This document shows, in pieces, positions 46,416-57,435 of a DNA stretch of 64,000 nt. Positions within the stretch are counted from its first letter, which is position 1. Every line of letters starts with the position of its first letter. A model generated the notes under the pieces. The model saw only the letters and a program-made list of their open reading frames with translations, was not told the DNA's origin and searched no databases. Source of the stretch: Cornus controversa (lineage: Eukaryota; Streptophyta; Magnoliopsida; Cornales; Cornaceae); contig CM048848.1 of the NCBI GenBank assembly GCA_026545225.1, positions 26,018,806 to 26,082,805 on the forward strand. The letters run 5' to 3'. The translations under genes and the position numbers were made by a program.

Positions 46416-47869
46416 TGACCAACACCTAATATAGACCATTTTCCCCATTTCCTCACAACGGCCCATATATGCATTTCGAACATATTGCATTTATATGAAT
46501 AACTGCATTTCGAACATATGGCATTTATATGAATAAAGCGAAAGCAAAGGATAAGAATGTGTGATGGAAAAGTGTTTACACAAAGCAAAATTAAATAACT
46601 CTTTGTCCCCATCCTTATTCTTGTCCAACCTTATATGAATAATTTGACTTAGTTATTGAATCGAGAATTATTTACATACCTATATATATACAATGCAAAC
46701 TTTATGTTATGGCAATTCATGAAGATAAAAAAAGTGTATTCTGACTGCTAATTTTGATCAAGCACTCAAAATTCATGCTTCACAATGCATTCTCTAGTTA
46801 TAAAGGAACATAGCATGCCTTTCATCTCCATAAAACCACACATAGCATATATATGAATAACTCATACATATAACCTCTCATATGCATGTAACTCCAAAAT
46901 TTAGCATGTTTTTCTCATACCACACTAAATGCATAAATATAGCACATAGAGCTCACATGCATTTAATCATCACACATTTCACATATAATCACATCAATAT
47001 GTCATACATTTCACATTTATCACATATACCCCAAATTGAGCATATAATATAATCATACATACTCACAATTTCTCAATTTATGCACATTGAACCCACATGT
47101 TATACTCAACACAAGGTACACTATCTTGCAAGGAAAAGGAACTCAAAAGAAGTAGAACACATCCATCCCTCCCCTCTCACTACCACAAAACATGCAAAGC
47201 ACTACCTATAACTTCCATCTTCACCCAAAATCCTAGAATCAATAAGTAGAAGAGAAGGAGAACCCCTACCTCAAAATCCAAGCTTAAAAGTGGAAGACCC
47301 AAATTTCACCAAGCTTCAAACTCCTCCAATGACAACTTTTCACCGATCAAATCGAAGAGGAGAGTGAGGAGAACAACTTTAATTCTTGGCTTTACCCTCA
47401 AATCTCACTTTTAGGCCCTCAAAACTTAGAGAGAAGGAGAGAAGAGAACTTGTAGGGACAGAGAGTGGTAGAGCCGGCCAAGAGAGAGAGAGAGGAGTGA
47501 AAAATCTAATTTTCCCCTCTTTTTTCCATGTATATATCATATATGTATAATATATTTGGCCCTTTGCAACTAAACCCTCCACCTCTCCTTATTTGCTCCT
47601 TGTTATGGGTCATTTGCACTTATTCGCAAACTAGCCTTTCCTCTTTTTCTAAAACTTCACTTAAGTCCTTAAACTTACATCCATACCCCCAGGACACTTT
47701 TTAGAGTCCGTATTTATTTTCCCCGGGTCACCCGAACCCATTCGGTCCTGTACCCAAGTCAAAACATAAAGAGATCATTTAAGTCCACTAAGCATGTTAT
47801 CAAACAATTAATCATGCTTAAAATTTACCAACCCGTAATTATAATTAAAAAAAAATTTGGGTCATCACA

Positions 47870-47874
47870 CCAAC
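47870..47874. repeat. Right target-site duplication of Tekay C (ccaac)
   Basis: Second copy of 37890-37894, immediately after the LTR terminus. Confidence 0.92.
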
Positions 47875-48599
47875 AATTAGGTTTGGGGGAACTTAAGCCT
47901 ACTACAGTTGTGTTGCAACTTGCCGACCGCTCGGTGAAGCAACCACATGGCATCATTGAGGATGTGATAATTCAAGTGGACAAATTCTACTCTCCGATGG
48001 ACTTCATAGTCCTTGACACAAAACTGGTCCAAAATCCAAATAGACATATTCCTATCATTCTAGGTCGTCCATTTTTGGCCACAGCAAATGCTTGCATTAA
48101 TTGCCGTACCGGAGTAATGGACATCTCTTTCGGGAATATGAAAGTCTGTTTGAACATCTTTAATGCTTTTCACCACACATCCGATGACGAAAGTGAATGT
48201 TTTTGTGTTGATGTAGTGGAAGATCTCATTCAAGAAGCACTTCCTTCCATTCTTTCTAAGGATCCTCTAGAGGCATGCCTAAGTCATTTCAACTGTGATG
48301 ATTATGACATTGAGCAATCCATTTGTGAAGTTAATGCAATGCTCGATGTCACGACTGTCATGGATTTGCCTAAATGGAAAGTTCCAAGAGAACCTTTGCC
48401 TCATTTGTCCAATACTTCCCAAACTCCTTCTCTAATTTCCCCACCACAACTTGAGCTCAAGCCTCTACTGGCTACACTAAAGTATGTTTTCTTGGGTGCT
48501 AATGAAACCCTTCCAGTAATTATTGCTTCCAATCTCACCAATGATCAAGAGATGGAACTTCTAAAATTGCTAAAAGAGCACAAGGAAGCAATAGGATGA
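47875..48599 (+). pseudogene. pol: Athila A protease C-terminal part and linker to RT
   Basis: Resumes the protease frame with [10 protein letters not shown], then [18 protein letters not shown], the usual second half of Athila proteases, and a long linker to a TGA at 48597-48599. In element B the homologous segment ends near NIFNA and jumps directly to integrase, so this copy shows what B has lost. Confidence 0.88.
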
Positions 48600-48602
48600 A
48601 GT

Positions 48603-49769
48603 GTGGCAGATCTTAAGGGAATAGATCCTTCTATTTGTATGCATTGTATACACTTGGAAGAAGATGCAAAGACCTCAAGAGAGGCACAACGTCGATTAAA
48701 TTCAAATATGAAGGACGTTGTAATGAAGGAGGTGGTGAAGTTACTAGATGCGGGAATCATTTACCCCATCTCAGATAGCAAGTGGGTTAGTCCCACTCAA
48801 GTGGTTCCTAAGAAGTCCGGTATTATGATGAAACCAAATGATAAGGGTGAATTAGTTCCCCAATGCACCACCACGGGATGGAGAGTTTGCATAGATTATC
48901 GAAAACTAAATTCACCAACTCAGAAAGATCACTTCCCTCTCCCATTTATTGATCAAATCTTAGAGAGATTTTCTGGTCAAAGTTTTTATTGCTTCTTAGA
49001 TGGATATTTCGACTATAATCAGGTTGCTATAGACCCGAGGGACCAAGAGAAAACCACCTTTATATGTCCTTTCAGCACATTTGCTGATAGACGTATGCCC
49101 TTTGAGTTGTGCAATGCACCGGCGACTTTTCAAAGGTGTATGATGTCTATCTTTTCGGATATGGTGGAAAATTTCTTGAAAGTGTTCATGGATGATTTTT
49201 CCATGTTTGGACCTTCATTTGAATCATGTCTCCAAAATCTATCCCGTGTTCTCACACGATGTCAAGAAACCAATCTAATCCTCAGTTGGGAAAAGAGCCA
49301 TTTTATGGTTCAAGAGGGCATTGTCCTAGGGCACATTGTGTCTAAGAGAGGAATTGAGGTTGATAAAGCCAAGGTTGAACTTATTTCCAAACTTCCTCCA
49401 CCATCAACGGTGAGAGAGATTCGTTCATTCCTTGGGCATGCGGGCTTTTATCGCCGTTTCATCAAAGACTTTAGCAAGATCTCTCGGCCTTTGTGTCACC
49501 TTCTTGAAAAAGAGTCTTGTTTTACCTTTGATGAAGTGTGCCTTAACGCTTTTGAAAAACTCCGCACCATGCCTACAACCGCTCCAATTCTCATCCCTCC
49601 AAATTGGGCTCTCCCATTTGAGATCATGTGTGATGCATCCGATTATGCCGTGGGTGCGGTCTTAGGGCAACGAGTAGACAAATTGCCACATGTTATCTAC
49701 TATGCAAGTAAACCCTTTTCGAGGCTCAAATCAATTATACCACAACAAAAAAGGAGTTGTTTGCGGTAG
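48603..49769 (+). pseudogene. pol: Athila A reverse transcriptase
   Basis: 388 codons open, in frame with the preceding segment apart from the single stop. Motifs: [11 protein letters not shown] (93-103), FLDG with the first catalytic Asp (133), PFELCNAPATFQRCM (166-180) and VFMDDFSMFG with Asp197/Asp198, then the thumb and start of RNase H (MCDASDYAVGAVLGQ). It ends in a stop where RNase H should continue. The enzyme would copy element RNA in virus-like particles. The core residues remain, although the flanking frame is broken. Confidence 0.9.
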
Positions 49770-50117
49770 TATTTGCTTTGGATAAATTTTGAGCTTATCT
49801 ATTAGGTTCCAAGGTCATTGTTTATTCGGACCATGCTGCCCTCCGGCATCTTTTGGCCAAAAAAGGACACTAAGCCTAGATTGATCCGGTGGATAATTTT
49901 GCTGCAAGAGTTTAATTTTGAGATTAGAGACAAAAAGGGAACCAAAAATGTGGTGGCTGACCACTTCTCTAGAATTCTTGTTGAATCCCTCCATGACTCC
50001 ATTCCAGTTTGTGAATCCTTTCCGGATGAACAACTCTTTGTAATTTCTCAAGAGAGTATCCCTTGGTATGCGGACATTGTCAACTACTTGGCAACCGGTA
50101 AAATACCATCTTCTTAG
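49770..50117 (+). pseudogene. pol: Athila A RNase H remainder and linker to integrase
   Basis: After the stop the sequence goes through a frameshift around 49730-49830, with LAKKDTKPR readable in other frames. Then it reads RLIRWIILLQEFNFEI and VVADHFSRI, the C-terminal RNase H landmarks, and [20 protein letters not shown], the integrase entry that element B also has. A TAG stop lies at about 50115. Confidence 0.85.
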
Positions 50118-51363
50118 ACCAAGCAAGAGAAGGATCGGTTTTTCTCCCAATCATGATCATATTATTGGGACGATCCTCAATTATTCAAATATTGCCCCGA
50201 TCAAATAATCCAAAAGTGTGTACCCAACAGTGAATTCTAAAGCATTCTAAAATTCTGTCATACACTTCTTGTGGGGGAGACTTTCGTGCTAAGAAAACCG
50301 CAGCAAAAATTATTCAATACGGGTTTTTCTGGCCAACACTTCATCAGGATGCATACTCATTTTGCCGCTCGTGTGAGCGATGTCAGCGCCTTGGCATGAT
50401 GTCTGGGAAGGACATGATGCCTCTCAACCTTATTCTTGTTGTTGAGATATTTGATGTGTGGGGCATTGACTTCATGGGACCTTTTCCACCATCTACTAGT
50501 CATGAGTACATACTTGTGGCGGTGGACTATGTTTCTAAATAGATAGAGGTCATTGCTACCAAAACCAATGACCACGCAGTCATGGTTAAGTTCATTCAAG
50601 CGAATATCTTTAGCCATTTTGGTACACCTCGAGCCCTCATCAGTGACGGAGGTAAACATTTCTGTAACCGGTTCCTTCGAACCTTTCTTACCAAATACTC
50701 TATCATACACAAAGTAGACACCCCATACCATCCTCAAACTAGTGTCCAAGTGGAAGTATCCAATAGGGAGATTAAGAACATCCTTGAGAAAACAGTTCAG
50801 CCTGACCAGAAAGATTGGTCATTTTGACTAAATGACGCATTATAGGCTTATCGAACTGCTTATAAGACTCCCATTGGAATGCACCTTACCGGTTGGTTTA
50901 TGGTAAAGCGTGTCATCTTTCGGTTCAATTAGAGCATAAAGCTATGTGGGCCACCAAGACTTTCAATTTTGATATGCAAATGGCTGGATCTAATCACAAG
51001 CTTCAATTGAATGAATTGGAAGAATTACGACATGACGTGTATGAGAACGCTAAAATCTATAAGGCAAAGTCCAAAGCCTTTCATGATCGCAATATTCGAG
51101 TCAAGACATTTTCTTCGGGCCAGAAAGTATGGTTGTACAACTCACGCCTCCATTTGTTTCCTAAAAAACTTTGCTCCCATTGGGATGGTCCATTTTTGGT
51201 TAATTCCGTTGCTCCCCACGGAGTAGTGGAATTGAAGGACTTGAAAGACGGAACTTTGTTGAAAGTGAACGTGCAGCGCTTAAAATCGTACGTGGATGAC
51301 CAAGTTACCACGGAGTACGTGGATGTCGTCACTTTGATGGATCCTGTGTATTTTGACTCGTGA
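50118..51363 (+). pseudogene. pol: Athila A integrase (broken)
   Basis: The zinc region is frame-disrupted (around 50150-50400; FKYCPDQII then RCQRLG-like text in shifted frames). The core is readable as [10 protein letters not shown] (about 50460), [12 protein letters not shown] (about 50625) and QVEVSNREIKN (about 50745), equivalent to the DD35E residues of element B. A stop at 50825 and a frameshift near 50880 follow, then the C-terminal tail from 50893 ([15 protein letters not shown] ... DPVYFDS) to the stop at 51361. Several lesions; not functional. Confidence 0.87.
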
Positions 51364-52494
51364 ACCGATTCTGGTGTCATGCCATAGACGTGTAAGGTGG
51401 CGCGGCCATGGTAGCTATCATGCTTCCATGATGTCCCTCTTATCCAAAGTAATTTTGTATCTAAGTCCCATAAGTTCAAGTCCATGAGGTTCTAAGTCAA
51501 GCTGACTATTTTTGAGAATTTTGATTGATCGAAGCAAAGATCTCGATCAATCAAGATTTTGATTGATCGAGATCTTGGTCTCGATCGATCGAAATAATGC
51601 AGAGATGTTGGAGCCTTTTGCAAAGATCAAAGTCCCGAGAGGTGGTTTTCTTCGATGTCACTTCGATAGGTCCTCGATTGATCAAAATCTCGATTGATTG
51701 AAGCAAGGATTTCGATTGATCAAAAACTCAATTGATCGAGATGTGCATCTTGATCAATCGAGATTGACACGATGCCTGCACGTGAGCCACTTATTTATTC
51801 GAACCGCTGGGCTCCCTCTCATTTCTATGCTTCTCCCCAAGACCATCTGACTTCCTCCTCTTCTCCGAGAGATCCAAAGTAACCCTGAGCGCTGTCCAAC
51901 CCTTGTTCGATCATTCCTGAATATCCACTGTCATTTGCCGTAGTCCGAGCTCTCCGCGTATTCGCGCACATTCGTCTCTTCGCGGCTGCGTCTTGGGACT
52001 TCATCTTCTTGCACCGATCATCATCTTCACCTTACAGTAAGTGATGCATAGCTTTAGTTTCATTGCTTTGCCGCTATTTTTGTTAGTTTTCTGGCATAAT
52101 AAGCATAGAGAGATGATGTTGGGTTGGAGTGGTTTGCATTCACTTCGTTCATAATGGGATCTTACAGGTTTCGGGGGTAGGAGGGAATGTATAGGTGAGA
52201 TTTTGCTTTATTTTTGTTTCGGAAGCTTGATGTACGGTTTGCATCCGCGTCCCCATTGTTTCGGTTGCATCCGCTTACACTACTTCGTTGAGAGCGAGAT
52301 GAGAGACATATTCATATAGGTTGTTTTTGCTTCCGATTAGACCTAATCGAGTCAAGTCAAGCGTATTTTGGAATGCATGTGTCGGCACCATGGACTAAAA
52401 CCTCCTTTTTAATTTTTATTCTTATTTTAGTATTCATTTTATTTTTCTTTTATTTACTTTAATTTTTGGAATAAGTGCAGACTGTCCCGGGGCT
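51364..52494 (+). other. Athila A pol-to-env spacer with CGAT word cluster and possible intron
   Basis: No gene. 51521-51775 holds many words of the type ttgattgatcgagat, including CGATCGATCG at 51582-51591. A good splice-donor word GTAAGT lies at 52037-52042. A pyrimidine-rich stretch ends in gcag at 52480, 15 bp before the env-position ATG. A spliced subgenomic RNA is possible but not shown. Confidence 0.65.
51521..51775 (+). repeat. CGATnnATCG word cluster in the Athila A 3' region
   Basis: About 250 bp with at least eight variants of ttgattgatcgaa / ctcgatcaatc, several mutated, and one exact CGATCGATCG (51582-51591). It occupies the same place, between integrase stop and env-position ATG, as the cluster at 26935-27129 in element B, but the flanking words differ. 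Confidence 0.8.
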
Positions 52495-53720
52495 ATGGCA
52501 CGTGTGAAGAATGCTCCCGATGCTGTTAGAGATGTGCCCGGCTGAGCCTTTCGGACTCGAAAGTTCCACCCAAAGCAGCGATTTGAGCTGAGAGAGTTTG
52601 AGATACGTCCTGACTGCTCATGGGTAGTAGCAGAGCTCCGGAGGCACCGGCTCGACCGATTATGTGTGCCACCCACTGATGTGGCACACGAACGCTTGGT
52701 GCAGATCTTTTATGAGCACATAACCTACACCTGCACTGAGCCTGACACATTGGAGATGGTCGTAGGTGGCACGACGATTACTATCACGCCGAGCTGGATA
52801 GCACAGATGCTCGGCATTCCTCACCAGCAACCTCCGGACATGGTTGACCAAGACGGTCGACCCCTCTACAGGGCCGACTTTCAGCCAACATGACAGTGTT
52901 CTCTATCATGATGCACATGTGTGGCGGGGTGTTTACCACTTCCAGCCACAACTGCACGTCCAAATCGATGTGCCCGAGTGTGTTATGGTTTCTGGACACC
53001 GTTCTGATCAAGAACACGTGTCCTTTACAGCATGTGGCAGAGCGCCGGGGCAACCTTCTCCGTTGCCTGTACGCTTTCCACACGGGCACTTGGGTTTCTG
53101 TCCCATCGCTGATATGGGGGCAGATGTTCAAAATCTGGGATGGCCTTGTCGACAAGAGCATGAGGCGAGCAACGAGTTGGCGGCTTCCCTTTCCTTTCCT
53201 CGTCTTAGCCTTCCTCAGCCAAGCCAATATACCGGTTAGTGATACTGACATCCAGTTGGCACCGCCCTCCCGCTTCACGCCTACTTAGTGGGTGCGGGTG
53301 AGGAGGCACTTAGAGTGACAGGACCACCAGGGCGTTCCACCAGAGGACGTGGATATGGATGCCCCAGTGGAGACGGATGAGGATACGCCCACAGAGGGTG
53401 AGGCATCCGATGAGGAGCTGGGGGATGATGATATGGATATCGCCGCAGAGCGACATGAGATCCTAGCGACTGGCTACTCCTGTCTGGCAGCTGACGTTGA
53501 GCGTCTCCAGTAGGGTTTTGAGGAGCATGTCCAGGTGACGCAAGGTCAGCTGGAGGCTATTAGGACGGACATCACGTCTCTGACACAGGGTCAGAGGGTG
53601 ATTTTAGATGAGTTCTGGGCCTTCCTGTAGGACCTGTAGTTCCTGTTTGCCGGCCTAGCTTCCACCTCCACCTCTACTCCACCCACCGAGCCACCCCCAC
53701 CACCACCCACCCTGGAGTAG
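52495..53720 (+). pseudogene. Env-position ORF of Athila A (broken)
   Basis: Starts MARVKNAPDAV, with a stop after about 16 codons, then open from about 52546 to 52891 (RFELREFEIRPD, ERLVQIFYEHI, TPSWIAQMLGIP). It continues in another frame from 52890 (SVLWFLDTVLIKNTCPL, LRCLYAFHTGTWVS, SLIWGQMFKIWDGLV) to 53285. The acidic C-terminal region (TDEDTPTEGEASDEELGDD) contains further stops and ends with a proline-rich tail at 53720. It is homologous to the intact 407-codon ORF of element B in its central region and in having an acidic stretch. No membrane segment seen. Confidence 0.82.
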
Positions 53721-55083
53721 ATTTATTTATTCGAATTTTCTGCTTTACTTTATGTTATTTTTCTTTCTTTGCTTTTTGATAGGCCACGTTAGTTTTTGTG
53801 TATTCCAACTGCATGTACCTTTGTACTGAAACTCATTTTCACATATATGGAATACAGTTATCCTTTCTTTTATAGCATATGTTCTATTTACTGTCTTTAT
53901 TTTTACTTTATGCCAATATATCTGCTCTCTCTACTTTTATAATGTATGTTGTACCACTTGCCTAATTGTTATATGCGATTCAGTTGATGATTTCCGTTTA
54001 TTACCGCCTGGTTTCAATTCCCAATAATGTTGAGATTACTTCAACGCTGTATGGCGCTAATAAAGAAAGGCAGCCCCTTTGCATGCTATACTTTAGCGTG
54101 CCTGGATAGTCAATATCTTATCGTATAAACCTCTTAATCAATTGGGAAACACCAATTCAGAGCCATGGATGTGCAGTGATCTTGGCATTGTCTGTTTGTA
54201 CATAATTCTTTTATCATGTTCTTTTCATGTACTTTTTGTTCCTTTTAATGCTCGTGGTATCCAGTTGGTGTTCCGTGCAGGTTTTTCTCATTTACAGGAT
54301 GACCGCCTATGTTGGAATGCCATTTTTGTCGTGTTCTGCAGTCCCGGTAATTTCTTTCCTTGTTCTTCTTGTCCAAACATTGAGGATAATGTTGCGTCTA
54401 AGTTTGGGGGTGTGGTATGCTATACCACTTGCATATGCATGCAATGTTCAGTCTTTGTATTGATTGTCATTGTAGAGCAGTTTTTTTCTTTCTTTCTTTT
54501 TCTTGAAATTTTTGCATGCATGCTATGATGTCTTGCTTTTTAAAGGAAGATCATTCGAATAAATGTCTAAGATAAATGCAGCAGGTAGTTAAGAACTTTA
54601 ACGTTGTAAATACCCACACTTTTGCAAGCTATGTAATAGGTTAGGACAGTCTACATTTTTGTTCAAATATGATTATGTACGGTTCTTGCCCTAAATTTGT
54701 CCTTACCCGCACAAATTCACACACATGCATTTTAAATTGTGGGGTATAAGTCTGATGGAGAATTTTGTAAATTTCTATTTTTATTTGAACAGCTTAAAGA
54801 ATGAGTTCTTCCGGTTGTTGTAAAAAAAAATAAAAAATATGCAATAAGCCTTCTCACTCAATAAACCGGATCTCTATGCCTCATTAAGCATGAAGTATTT
54901 GCGTATAAGTGTGCAAGGTTGAGCAATAATAAGCGGGTGGCTTGTTCAAGCTCATCGCCTTATAAGCTCAGTTATTAAGTCCGAGGGGTGTTTCTTCACC
55001 TAATGCCCTAAAACCAACTGGTTTGGGAGTCATTGGCCCAATGCCGCTACATGGGCTTACAAGAAAGCAAAAAGAGCTAAGCA
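53721..55083 (+). other. Athila A 3' untranslated region, truncated
   Basis: No coding sequence that I trust. The hairpin acattgaggataatgt lies at 54377-54392 and the polypurine-type motif aagtttgggggtg at 54400-54412. The last ~90 bp (aaccaactggtttgggagtc ... cattgcaca) align with the minus strand of element B around 24160-24255, about 560 bp before the LTR of B. From that I infer that A lost a similar distance plus its LTR. Confidence 0.8.
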
Positions 55084-55090
55084 TTGCACA
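55084..55090. other. Deletion junction between Athila A and copia F (7-bp microhomology)
   Basis: ttgcaca fits both sides. Athila B has cattgcacaacc in the homologous place, and the minus strand of copia F reads tgtgcaa at the end of its conserved C-x2-C-V-Q segment. Everything expected between the two points, namely the A 3' end and LTR, the rest of the F 3' LTR and F pol, is absent. Confidence 0.75.
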
Positions 55091-57388
55091 CAATTACTAC
55101 AAGTCTTGTCTTTTATGAACTTAGCCTTCGGGAGGCCTTTGACTAAGTCTTTCTTAGACAATTTTGAAATCAAATCCATGCTAGCATGACCTAATCTTCT
55201 ATGCCACAACCAACTATTATCACTAGAGGAAATAAAGTAACATTTTGATCAAGCAATTCACAAAGAAGGATAGTGTACAAGTTACCATGTCTATGAGCAA
55301 TGAAAATTTGTAAACCATCTTTTTCAACTATGCAACGTTCCGATTTAAAGATAACGTCAAAACCTTTACCACATAATTGACTAATTCTAAACAAGTTATG
55401 CTTTAATCCTTCTACAAGAAAAACATCATCAATAAAGGAAGAACTCATATACCTATAGTGCCAAAGCCAACAATTTTACCTTTTGAATTGTCTCCAAAGG
55501 TGACCTTGCCTCCATCATAGGGCTTGAATGAGATGAATTTCAAATGATCTCCCATCATATGCCTTGAACATCCGCTATCATGGAACCACTTGTCTTTGGA
55601 GACCGAAGAGGATTTCAAGCAAACCTACAAGACAAATTTAGGTGACTTCTTTTGGTACCAAAATTATTCTAGGTCCAATTGGGTTAGCAATCATAAGAAA
55701 TGTTCTTTTTGGAACCCAAATCATTTTAGTCAATTTTCTTCTTCTAAATGGACAAGCAAAGATCTCATGTCCCATTTTCCTACAAAGATTGCATACAAAG
55801 TTATTAAATATAAATTGAGATCTTTTGACAAAAAAGTGATTCAACGGTTTAAGTTTTTCATTCTTAGAAGAAGGCATTTTGATCAAAGATTTTTGTTTGT
55901 CGTAAGGATTGTAGCTAATCATTTCTTTGTCAAAAACATCTCTTTGTCTACTAAGAAGAATAGTTAAATTCTTTCTTCCTTTGGTGAATTTTGCTTGCAA
56001 GAATATCCACTTGATCCTCAATAATTTTCTTCAAGTCATCAATTTGGATTGAGAATCAATTGAATAAAATTTTTTTGAAGAAAATTTTTCTCTTTCACTC
56101 TTGAACAAACATTTTCATTTTGGATTTTTGAAAGAGATGAAGACAAGCATTCATTTTCTTTTCTCAAATAGTCATTTTTATTTTGAGCATTTGAAATTTT
56201 TCAAGAAAGAGTTGAGTTTTTTTTCTTTAAGAGTGGAGTTCTTCAAAATTACTTTTTCTAGCTCTCTATGCAAATCCTCAAAATCACATTGCAATTCATC
56301 ATATGAAATCAATGAAGAAGTTTCAAGGTTAGAATTTACCTCATCATCAATTGCCATAAGGCAAAGATTTGCAACTTCATTGCTTGTGTCGCATTCCGAA
56401 TCGCTTGAGGCAGAATCATCCCATGTGGCCTTCATAGCAACTTTCTTACTTTTATCTCTTTTTGGCTTGCGATAATCTTTTAGAAAGTGTCCAAATTTGC
56501 CACAATTGTAACAAGTAGGAGGTTACTTTTTCTTGAAGCTCCTTTTGGCTCATCTCTCTTGAAAGCTCTTCTCTTGGGGAAAGGTTCCCTTCTTAAGAAC
56601 TTCTTAAATTTTTGAGCAATGAATGTCATGTCATCCTCATCATCACTAGACCTACTTTTATCAATTTCTTTCAAATCTTTGAGAGATGATTTCAATGCTA
56701 AGGTCTTCTTTGGATTGGCTATTTCTTAATGACTACCAACTTGGATCTCATGAGTCATAAGCGATCCCATAAGGTCTTCAAGACTCAAGGTATCAAGATC
56801 CTTAGCTTCTTGAATAGTCGTTGCCTTTGCATCCCAACTTGTAGGAAGACACCAAAGTACCTTTCGAACATTTTCGGAGTTAGAATAAGTTCTACCAAGA
56901 TGAGATAAGCTATTAACAATATTAGTAAATCTAGTAAACATTTCATTAATAGATTCACTTGGAAGTATGCTAAGAAGCTCATATTCACGAATTAACATAC
57001 TAATTTTGGTAGCTCCAATTTGCTTAGTGCCCTCATAGGTCACTTCTAATTTGTACAAAATTTCTTTAGCCATTTTACAAGCCGAAATTCTATTGAACTC
57101 AGATTTGCTTAAAGCACAATACAAATTAGTGATAGCTTTAGCATTGATTTGAATTAGCTTTCTATCACCATCAGTCCATTCTTCCTCATCCTTGGGAACT
57201 TTCCTATCTTCAACAGTTTTCATAGGAACTAAAGGCCCTTTACAAATAACTTCCCAAACTTGATAATCAATGAATTGGAGAAAGAATATCATTCTAGGTT
57301 TCCAATAATTATAGTCGGTGCCATCAAACCAAGGTGGCCTATTGTTTGATTATCCTTTCATATGAGAGGCACCTTGCATGTTTGCCAT
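55091..57388 (-). pseudogene. gag-pol: Copia F gag-protease-pre-integrase (broken, pol missing)
   Basis: Start MANMQGAS at 57388, stopped by TAA after 12 codons, then open to 56726 with the copia gag domain (EVICKGPLVP, RISACKMAKEIL, SMLIREYELL, VRKVLWCLPTSWDAK). A downstream segment with SRSSDDEDDMTFIAQKFKKF leads to a knuckle CYNCGKFGHF whose last Cys is Tyr (about 56470-56513), and EVANLCLMA typical of Sirevirus-type gags. A second knuckle C-x2-C-x4-H-x4-C is intact (about 55760-55800), followed by protease motif DSGCSRHM (about 55560-55580) and the pre-integrase region to CSNCVQ, where the deletion cuts it. Several stops and shifts. The reading frame continues nowhere else in the window. 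Confidence 0.85.
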
Positions 57389-57420
57389 GATCGAACGGTT
57401 AGGTGAAAAACTAGAGCCCT

Positions 57421-57433
57421 CGCTTTCATACCA
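57421..57433 (-). other. Degenerate primer binding site of copia F
   Basis: Minus-strand tggtatgaaagcg lies 2 bp after the LTR end. The standard tRNA-iMet site is tggtatcagagcc, so a few changes have accumulated. Confidence 0.7.
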
Positions 57434-57435
57434 AT

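Larger units (their letters stand above)
37895..47869 (-). mobile_element. Tekay (Del) chromovirus C, complete layout but decayed
   Basis: 9,975 bp between ccaac duplications. On the minus strand from the right: 5' LTR (44547-47869), tRNA-Met-type PBS, gag, protease, RT-RNase H, integrase, chromodomain, polypurine tract and 3' LTR (37895-39644). The chromodomain at the integrase C terminus with ending SKYPELF identifies the Tekay group of chromoviruses. Every ORF carries at least one stop, frameshift or active-site change. C shares LTR end, PBS leader and polypurine context with array G and is the best local candidate for its autonomous relative. Confidence 0.9.
44547..47869 (-). repeat. Tekay C 5' LTR
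   Basis: 3,323 bp, full length. On the minus strand it begins TGTGATGACCC and ends GGGGCGTGACA, the same terminus as the array G LTR. It contains a 47-bp minisatellite (46180-46415), a CGAT word cluster (44934-45003) and an A/T-rich middle. Partner of 37895-39644. Confidence 0.9.
1036..55090 (+). mobile_element. Athila-like Ty3/gypsy element A, decayed, lacking its 3' LTR
   Basis: Order on the plus strand: 5' LTR, tRNA-Asp PBS, gag (interrupted by array G), protease (interrupted by Tekay C), reverse transcriptase, RNase H, integrase, env-position ORF, hairpin and polypurine-type motif. The 3' untranslated region is then cut at 55084-55090. All coding parts carry stops or frameshifts. Homologous parts of element B provide the internal comparison. 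Without its insertions A would be about 11 kb as preserved. The five bases before the LTR (ataaa, 1031-1035) should be its TSD, but the right copy is deleted. Confidence 0.88.

Noticed and set aside
53721..54540. A hydrophobic 128-codon frame (54142-54528) as an envelope protein
   Set aside because: It lies after the env-position pseudogene, covers the hairpin and polypurine-type motif, and has no counterpart in element B.
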